Positions 56,638 to 64,000 of a stretch of DNA of 64,000 nt are shown one piece after another. A model generated the notes under the pieces. That model was given only the letters and a program-made list of their open reading frames with translations, did no database searches and was not told the origin of the DNA. A program made the translations under genes and the position numbers. This DNA comes from Capsicum annuum (lineage: Eukaryota > Streptophyta > Magnoliopsida > Solanales > Solanaceae). The DNA is taken from NCBI RefSeq assembly GCF_002878395.1, contig NW_025855744.1:1182813-1246812 (forward strand), written 5' to 3'. The first letter of the stretch is position 1; each line of letters begins with the position of its first letter.

Positions 56638-59034
56638 TGATGCCCCAAAATCTAATTTCTGGGATGACACACGGTGCTCTAAACTAAAAGTAGTTCTAAG
56701 GTAACCCTAGCTACCTCTTCTAAATATGAATCGCAAATTCAGGGAAAGTATGAATGAAAAATCATAATAAATGCTGAACTATCTAATTATTTGGGTATAT
56801 CTGAATCATAGTAATCTCAAAAGTCTAATAAAGCAAATACTAAAAATTTGAATACTGTAACTGATATCTAAAACTAAATCTAGTAGTTCGACAAGCCTCT
56901 ATTGACTAAATCTAGAGACTCACCAGATCAAGCCCCAGCTAAATCAAATTGTCTGAAATAAATACGAAAAAATCTATTAATAAAATGAAAACATGAATAG
57001 CTAAGTCCCCGAACTATGAGGACTCACCAACTACAGAAATGTAGATGAGATGCTCGAAAACCACTCACACTACTGCGGCTGAGCACCTGAACCTACATTA
57101 TGAGACAATGTAGCACATAGACGTATATGTGGATCAGTACTTTGAAGATGTACTAAGTATATGGGGGTGAATGCAATAAGTAAAGAATGTCATCATAGTT
57201 TATAAAATCATGCATGCTAAATGTATATGACTCACATAGTCTTGAGTAAATCTGAAACCTAAAGATCATGAATCATGAATAGTAAAGCATGCAATACAAT
57301 TCTTGTGAGTCACAATACTTAGTTCTGAAATTTGTATTCTATTCCTATTCTCAAATCATATAGGCTAAGTGAAATCTAAAAACTTATTATAAAAATCTTT
57401 ACTTTTAGAAAGGTTCTCTTAACTGACATAAACTATATGAGCTACATGGAGTCCAACGTCTTGACCTCATAAGGAAGAAACCACATATTGGGGAGAGGTT
57501 TCATACTCTTACCAGGGAGTATAACTTAATCCAGGTGATTGATCACAAGATAAAACTGTCATCAATATACAAATGGGAAAATCTAATAAGTTGTACCTAT
57601 GTTGACTACGTAGTTTTATGGAAGATAGGGCACACTAATCCCTCACTTCTCGCTTGGTGCTAAATACTACTCCGTCTTAAATTTGTATGCTCAGACCATT
57701 ACAAATCCACTTTTAAAACTAACATAAGGGTTCATATGGGAAAACCAAACATGCATTTATATGAATAAATCTATAAATAAAGCTAATCTGTGTTCTGTAA
57801 ACTGTAATAATCTGTAAAGTGGATTCCAAAGCTAAACCACTGATCAAAAGATCAAGGCTTTACTAAAAAAATATAAATAATCTACTCATAAGATGATTAA
57901 AGCATCATCTTTCTTAAAATCATAAAATCTATCTTGGGAAAATAATTTGTTCTTCAATCCTATGTTAAAACATCATAATATTCATGCTTGGTAATGTAAA
58001 CATTTATAACTCAACTTAAAATATGGAAACTTCAGCAATATGCATGAAAATATGAACATAATCATGTAATTCAACTTCTAAATCATTGGAAATCTTATAA
58101 GCTTGTCAATAACATTAATGGGTACAAACCATAACTTCAATTTCATGGAAACTCATATAAAATTTAGTAAATTCATAATTAAAATAAGTTTTGGGTACAA
58201 CGAAGAAAGGAGTATCCTTACTGATAACCCCACATACCTTAATTGGTGATCTTTTATGAAAAACTTGAATCTTGGATTCCTATTGATGTGTTGATGATAA
58301 ATTCTTAGAGCCCTTGTGTTGGGAATTCTCAATCTTGAAGCCTTCTGGAGAAATAAATAAAGGAATTTAGATTTCTTGGGGAGAAAATTTGATGAACTAG
58401 GATTTTGCTTAAGAGAATTTGATGAAAAGTGGATGTAAAGTGCTTTGAAGGGGTTTAATTCCTTGTTTAAGATGGATTAGGGGCTAGAAGAATATCTAAA
58501 GTACCCCTTTTTAATAACTAAATGAACTAAAAACGTACATTTTTCTGAATTAAGTTGCCACCGCTATTCACCACTATCGTAGTGGCTCACTAGAAATTGA
58601 CAAATGGAAACTAGACAGACTATGTGTTGTGGAGCAATCGCGTTGCCCCTTTGGAATTCCATTTTGGCACATGGCGTAATGCGCCATTATCAAGCTAGAC
58701 CTCTAGAAATTGACAATGGGAAATTGGCCCTCTCTAGAATACGCCAATATCACGGAGGGCCAATATGAATTGACAATCATCATTTAACCCTCTACGCGAT
58801 GCGCTAGTGACCGAAATGATGATGTTTTGTGACTGGAACTTAAAATAGCCATAACTTCTTACTCGAATATCATATTTGAGCAAATCTTATATTGTTGGAA
58901 AGCTTATTAAATTTCCCACACAATGGGAGGTCTAAATCTAGAAAATTCCGCACAAAATAATAATCATTCACTTTAGAAGCTAATCCTTGATATTTTTTAG
59001 ATGAATTTAATCTTGGAAAGTTTGGGGTATTACA
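56638..59034 (-). repeat. Element I 5' LTR
   Basis: 2397 bp, plus-strand ends TGATGCCCC and GGGGTATTACA. Hairpin AGTAC (57136-57140) / GTACT (57150-57154), 500-517 bp from its 3' end. Island at 58555-58830. No open frame of note. Confidence 0.92.
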
Positions 59035-60319
59035 TATTTTTAGTGTAATTTAGATACCTTTTCCAATTAAGGAATCGTAAATTAAGCATAATTTACTTAG
59101 TTGTTCATTCTTAGGGTAGAATTGACATCTTAGGACAAAATGTGTCTTATTTAATATTTAGTAATAAAATGAGATACTCTGGCCTAGTTTGGGTAAAATT
59201 TTCCTTAGAATGGTTTTGGGGGATTAGAAGTGGGCCCTTCCAGTCCACCTTAGACCAAGACTATCATTAGTTCGTGATATTCTTAATGGGCATGTACATC
59301 ATCTAAATGTTTATTTTAGACTTTGAAGAGGTTTCTTATATTATGCTTATGCTAGATTAGTACTCGGGACACTATTATAGTTCTAGTTCAAGTCTAATAA
59401 TTTATGGTATGAGTTTCGAGTCAAATCTAGAAAATAATGATATGAGTTTTAGTTCAAGTCCAAAAAATAATTATATGAGTCCAGTTCAAGTCCGACATTG
59501 AGGAATTATTTATAATAGTTATGGAACTGATTTGAGTTTGGTTTTTATGGTATGAAAGGATCCATGGTCATGATTAGGAGATATGATTATTTATTATAAT
59601 TTTAGTTTCTTATTCTCTTTGATTTCATCCTCCAGGCTTATAGGATCCTGCATTCGGTTATTTATTTTTTACACTTATTGGCTTATGGGGTCCAATTTTA
59701 TAGTGATACCTATTTATTCTTTTATTTTCATACTTCAGATTATGCATTTATAGTATTTGGAGCATTATTCTAGGTTTTGCCCTTTCACCTTAACTTATTT
59801 ATCTCGCATTCTTATTATATTTATATTATGATACAGCTCAGTCGGTCTTTGATTCTTACTGAGTGCCTATAGCTTTGGTACTCATTATACTTTTGTACCT
59901 TTTTAGTGCTTATTTGAGTACTAGTTTTCATCATAGATGCTGCGATCATGCTGACAAGAGCTTGGAGCCATGGCGAACTCTTAGAGATGGAGTTGAGTTT
60001 TTCTTCTTCTAGTACTTTTGCTTATTCTTTTCATTTTTAGACTAGTGTACATTTGATTATTATAGTAATCATATTCTTTTGTTAGTTGCTCTTGTACTAA
60101 CACTACTAGGTCATGAGATGATATTAGTATCTTATTTATCTTCTGTTACTACTATTATTTCATGATTTGTTGTTGTATGTCTTTCCTCATAAATTTTCGA
60201 CATTTATATCATTTTTTTATCAATTTTACCCCTTGCTTCTAACTTCGGGATATGATTTGACTTGCCTACTAGCAGGATAAAGCAGGTGTCATCATGACTC
60301 GAATATCGAATTGTAATGA
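59035..60319 (+). repeat. Element G 3' LTR, right piece
   Basis: Continuation of 48275-49616 beyond element I. Contains TGAGTGC (59860-59866) / GTACTCA (59878-59884), the decayed shared hairpin, about 440-460 bp from the end. The end is placed at GGTGTCATCATGACTCGAAT followed by ATCGAATTGTAATGA, the decayed '...TCGGGTCGTAACA' end of this LTR type. The exact last base is uncertain. Confidence 0.7.
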
Positions 60320-62060
60320 TGTTTTTTTTCCTTCCAAGATTTTCTTTATTTTTCAACTTTTTTACTTTGATTTTCAGCCCTAAGAGCTCAAGAACTCATG
60401 GAAAATCATAAATTAGAGCTATGGATTTGTATAGGATGATGAAGTCACCATTTTCCACTAATTTCTTTGTAAGTTTTCATCCTAAATCCTCAATTTAATT
60501 CTTGTTTTCTCTAATATTTTTGCCATCTCTTAGGGCTGATTTGAGCACCGATTTGAAGTCTATTTATGCACAACTTTTGAGCATACATTACTTGTCCTTC
60601 CAGGGACTTAGTGATGAATCCAATTTTGAGATTTCATTAGAAGGTACCATAAGCCGATTATTGACCTAATTTTAGGTACAGAGCTTTATATAGTTGAATG
60701 TATAATTTTAATCCTATTAACGTGTGTTACTATTTTGATAGTACAATATTATTTTAGGATTATGGGCAAGGACAAACAAATTATGGATGATTCAAGAATG
60801 CGGTTCGGTATTGGGGTAGGCTTGGGTCTACTTTTCTTCATAAGATTATGTATAGTATAGATTGCATGTTAGGTCGGAATTATAGTATGGGTTGATGACT
60901 AGTATACCATGAATTATCCTATTTAGGAAATTTAGAATAGAAAGGTGACTAGAACCTTAGCTTAGAATACCTTTTAAGGTGTAAAATCCTATTTATTTGA
61001 TGATGGGATTGATTAACCATAGATTTGCATAAGGAAGTTTTTAGCATAAGACTTAGAATATTACTTAGTATTTGGGGTGATATTTCCCGATTAGGCCCTG
61101 TAGTAGCTTTATTCCCTTGTTTATCTAAGTCCTCAAGTTATGGTGTTTATAATGTATATTAGGGCCTTATGTCGTGATTATGATACCATTTGAGCACCAG
61201 GTTAGTATTATATCCCTTGTGAGGATGTGATTGTGGTTTATAGACAATTATGGTTGTATTACTTGGATACTGGTGATGGAATGCATACTCCAGGCGCATT
61301 ATCATTTACTTAGTGGTATAATTCCAAAAAAAATCTTAATTTTACTACTATTTTCTAAAATGAATTTACTTCCACTTCTCACTTTTAAAAATGGATTTCT
61401 TCTATATCAAAAATTATATCACCTTATTTAAAGAAATAAATTCTTAAAACTAAATGTGATATTGTGGAAACTAAATTGAGATTCATTTTGATCCATACTA
61501 TTTCACTCTTTTACCACTACTATTTACTTCGATCGGGAGAGACTCCGATCCTTTCTATGCTATTATGCAAATTTAGTCCTGGCATTGATTGCGAATAATG
61601 AATTTATAGATTTACACTTTTTTAGTCACGATTTAAGTTCGTGCACTTATTATACATATATACATCTCTAAGGTATTGGATGAAATAGATTGATAATGAT
61701 GGTTATTCTAAGTCCTAATTTGGGATTAGGCAGTATATACGGATATCGGGAGTCCTCTATTGAACCCTTTGTAGGTAAGCCATAGTGCTGGAGAAGGATG
61801 ATCTCTATATATCCTTCCTTTGTGAGATACTAAGTTTAATAAGGTGTATACACTTGTTACGTTATGAATCATCGATCAGACATAGTTTTATAGTTATGCT
61901 GCATTCATTCATTTATATGCATTACCTATCATTGGTATGTTTGTTTGGTACTTGTATTTATTGGCCATATAGAGGTTATATAGGTATAAGCTATGATTGT
62001 TGTTTGCTAAGTGTTTGGTTGAACAATGTGGGCTTAAGGGGGATCGATTAGGTTATTATT
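60320..62060. other. Unassigned AT-rich sequence, possibly an older LTR fragment
   Basis: No coding region of note. Phrases such as AGCTCAAGAACTCATGG, TCACCATTTTCCACTAATTTC and GGGCAAGGACAAACAAATTATGG resemble the middle of chromodomain-type LTRs in style, but I find no partner copy, ends or target duplication in the window. Open frames 61231-61431 and 61785-62051 show no recognisable domain. Confidence 0.35.
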
Positions 62061-63720
62061 TATCCGAACTAGTTGGTTACATTATAGTTGGTTATTATGG
62101 TTAGTTCGTGGTAGGATGATTATGGACTAATGCTTATGATTGTTAATACGTTTTTTGATCTTTTTTTGTAATATAATAAATTATATTATTGGTAGTTCAA
62201 CTCATATTTAGTCATCCCTTAGTTAGAGATCCTGATAATGCTAGCATTAGCTTTCCGGATTATGTTTTACGATTAGATGAAGTTTGTTATGTGTGTGTGT
62301 TGATGGTCTCCATCGTGAAATTGTTGAATTAGGTCGCTCTGACAAAATGAATTTGCAAGAGATGGTGCTTCTCATTGGTAGGTGTTAATGGTAGAGGGAG
62401 TCGTAGAATTAGAAGATGTGTAATAGAGATTTTGAAGGAAATTCGAGTGTGTTTTCACTTTGAATTGAGAAATTATAGATAAGTTAGTAGAGATTTTATA
62501 AAATTCAAAGTGGGTTGATTGATAAGGGTGAATGAATTTTGTCTTATATTAGTGTTGTTGCTATCAATGGCGCTGATGATATTATTAGTGTCTTTAATTG
62601 GAATTGGAGATGGTGATTTTCTTATTGTTGTTGTTGGATGTGTAGTGGAGAAAGTGTTAATGGTGTATGGATATTTTGTCATTTGTCATGAATGAATGGT
62701 GTATTTTTATTGTTGCGATGTTAGGCAGTGGAGGAGGTTCCAGGTGAAATTTTGTGTCACGTCTATATATGGTGATAGACTATTGTGTGTGTATATTCTG
62801 TATATAGGTTGAGAGGGTGATGTCCAGATTGTTAAAAAAGTGAGCAGGGGTTGTTTTCCTCTGTGAAAATTGTATTCTATTAGTGTAGGTGAGTTTAAGC
62901 ATGTAAATTGTTGTGGTGGAGAAAAGGAATATTTTGATATGGTCTAGTCTAGGGTTACCGGAATATTGAGAGTATAGATTTGAATATTGTAGAATAATGA
63001 GTAAATATTATTAGGTGATTAATGAATATCAGTGGAGGATGTAATCTAAATACTGGGTGCGTGAGTGTAGGATAGTATACCAAAACTTGATGGACAAGAT
63101 AAAAATTATATTAAATTTAAAAAATTTAAATATTATTGGGGTGAATGAAAACTTATCAAGTGGTCCTATCTAATTAATTACTATTTTTGTATTTTCTTTA
63201 TAAAGAAAGGACTAAATAAAATGAAAAGATGCTTTTTATGATTTTTTATTCCTTTTGACAAAATTAAATATTATAATAACATACAATTCTTTTTTGATAG
63301 TTTTTAATTTTCAAATAAAAATCTTTTAAAAATAATATAAAACTCAAAAATAGGAAGATTATGTCAAAACAATAAAATATTTAAGATTATGATATTGTGA
63401 AAGATTAGGGAGAGTCAAAAATCACATGTTTACTGCAACCAAACATTAATAGGTCAAGATTTAACATTCAACTTAAAAGAGGTTCTCGAAATCACTATTT
63501 AGTTTCTTTTTTGAAAAAAACTCAAGCTTTCAGCCCAATCTTCGAATTAGTAATTGTGACTCAAACATTTGTTTAGCAAACCAAATTTATTTAGGTAATA
63601 ATAATTATATTCAAGGTTATGTATCATTGTGAAAAAGTGTAAATAAGTGAGTTCAAAGTTTGGGTATGATTTTATAAGGAATTTGGAGTGTTTGTTGTTT
63701 AGACGGGTTATTCTTAACTA
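62061..63720. other. Unassigned AT-rich intergenic-like sequence
   Basis: No match to any element here, so it may be low-copy host DNA. An 11-bp inverted repeat CACTTTGAATT (62456-62466) / AATTCAAAGTG (62502-62512) lies in it. A minus-strand open frame (62473-62682, 69 codons) is rich in Thr, Ser, Asn and Pro and shows no domain. The last part (63100-63700) is very AT-rich. Confidence 0.4.
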
Positions 63721-63778
63721 TAAACCCAAATTAGGGTGGCTTTCAAATTGCCCCAAATAAAAAGGCTTTATTAAAATA

Positions 63779-63796
63779 GCCTTAACTTGTTAAGGC
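63779..63796. repeat. Perfect 8-bp palindrome
   Basis: GCCTTAAC (63779-63786) / GTTAAGGC (63789-63796), spacer TT. Confidence 0.85.
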
Positions 63797-63832
63797 ATAT
63801 TTTCTTAGACGAAAATGCCCTACTGCAAGCCG

Positions 63833-63949
63833 TTAAATCTCTTTCGTCCAACTTTACTTTATATTTGAGAATAACCCATTTCTTCCAAATTCCAGAATCA
63901 AGCTCCAAAATATTCCCTATTAAATCTCTTTCTTCCAAATTCCAGAATC
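63833..63949 (+). repeat. Short direct repeats near the right edge
   Basis: TTAAATCTCTTTC.TCCAA at about 63834-63851 and 63921-63938; TTTCTTCCAAATTCCAGAAT at about 63879-63898 and 63927-63947. A pyrimidine-rich patch that looks like a 5' leader region in composition. Confidence 0.6.
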
Positions 63950-63993
63950 GACTTTATAACATTCGCCGTCGACTTTAGCCGTAAGGGTTCTTC

Positions 63994-64000
63994 AGGTAAG
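63994..64000 (+). other. Splice-donor-like site at the window edge
   Basis: AG/GTAAG with GT at 63996-63997, a consensus plant donor, after a GC-richer stretch (CGCCGTCGACTTTAGCCG). It could be the end of a noncoding first exon of a plus-strand gene lying to the right. A single site proves nothing. Confidence 0.25.

Larger units (their letters stand above)
49617..59034 (-). mobile_element. Element I: decayed Ty3/gypsy element in the G 3' LTR
   Basis: 9.4 kb, minus strand: 5' LTR 56638-59034, Met primer site, gag, protease, RT, RNase H, integrase, purine tract, 3' LTR 49617-51982. Flanking five bases are TATAT (49612-49616) and TATTT (59035-59039), a target duplication with one later change. 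Both flanks are halves of one plus-strand LTR (element G). LTR identity is roughly 85% by eye. It keeps an intact RT box and long RNase H and integrase stretches, so it is one of the younger elements here. Confidence 0.9.
41314..60319 (+). mobile_element. Element G: outermost Ty3/gypsy element, 5' end missing
   Basis: Plus-strand element: gag, protease, RT, RNase H, integrase (split by solo LTR H), chromodomain-like end, and a 3' LTR split by element I (48275-49616 and 59035-60319). Its 5' LTR, primer site and gag start are missing: the sequence left of 41314 is the 3' LTR of F. The protein parts are a little better kept than those of F. With H and I removed the remaining part would be about 7.4 kb. 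Confidence 0.86.

Noticed and set aside
41314..60319. Endogenous plant pararetrovirus
   Set aside because: LTRs, primer sites at LTR edges, integrase and target duplications are present; no movement protein or coat protein of that virus type was seen.
62473..62682. 69-codon minus-strand Thr/Ser/Asn-rich ORF
   Set aside because: Low-complexity composition, no domain, no supporting splice or promoter signal; an ORF of this length is expected by chance.
1..64000. CRISPR arrays, tRNA or rRNA genes, bacterial or phage systems
   Set aside because: The repeats are LTR palindromes and nested LTRs, not regular repeat-spacer arrays. No cloverleaf or rRNA-like stretch was recognised. The window is plant retroelement DNA.

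Overview
The window looks like plant nuclear DNA: AT-rich and made almost wholly of decayed LTR retrotransposons of the Ty3/gypsy superfamily. The element types (chromodomain-type Tekay/Del-like elements with initiator-Met primer sites, and Athila/Tat-like elements with an Asp-type primer site and ~1.5 kb LTRs) point to a eudicot, most likely a Solanaceae; the family-level guess is inference. I found no intact host gene, tRNA, rRNA or CRISPR array. All retroelement genes are broken by stops, frameshifts or deletions.

Layout. Element A (1-10466, minus strand, chromodomain type; far end outside the window) sits inside the LTR of element E (10467-13004, plus, Athila/Tat-like, truncated). E is joined head to head to element D (minus) near 13004. 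From there rightwards the window is a nested stack. C (18675-27432, target duplication CAACT) lies in the gag of B. B (13848-30062, duplication AGTAA) lies in the 5' LTR of D (13005-13847 plus 30063-31332). D lies in the 5' LTR of F (31333-41313, plus). F lies in the 5' part of G (41314-60319, plus). G was hit twice more: by H, a solo LTR (45497-47658, duplication AGATG) in the integrase, and by I (49617-59034, minus) in the 3' LTR. The last 3.7 kb (60320-64000) is unassigned AT-rich sequence ending in a splice-donor-like AG/GTAAG.

Element content. A, F, G and I carry relics of gag, protease, reverse transcriptase, RNase H, integrase and, in A, F and G, a readable chromodomain-like tail. C keeps gag, protease and integrase but has lost almost all of reverse transcriptase and RNase H in one internal deletion. 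B encodes only gag, protease and an extra coiled-coil-like terminal ORF, with no polymerase. Each element once made Gag particles and, if autonomous, the Pol enzymes for reverse transcription and insertion; B, C and probably E would have depended on relatives.

The most unusual signals are in the LTRs. Every family has a 100-360 bp island of short palindromes or repeated words, different in sequence between families but placed in the same spot, usually ~30-65 bp upstream of a TATA-like box. The four chromodomain-type families with complete LTR 3' parts also share a small AGTAC / GTACT hairpin 410-520 bp from the LTR 3' end. All identities given are by eye.
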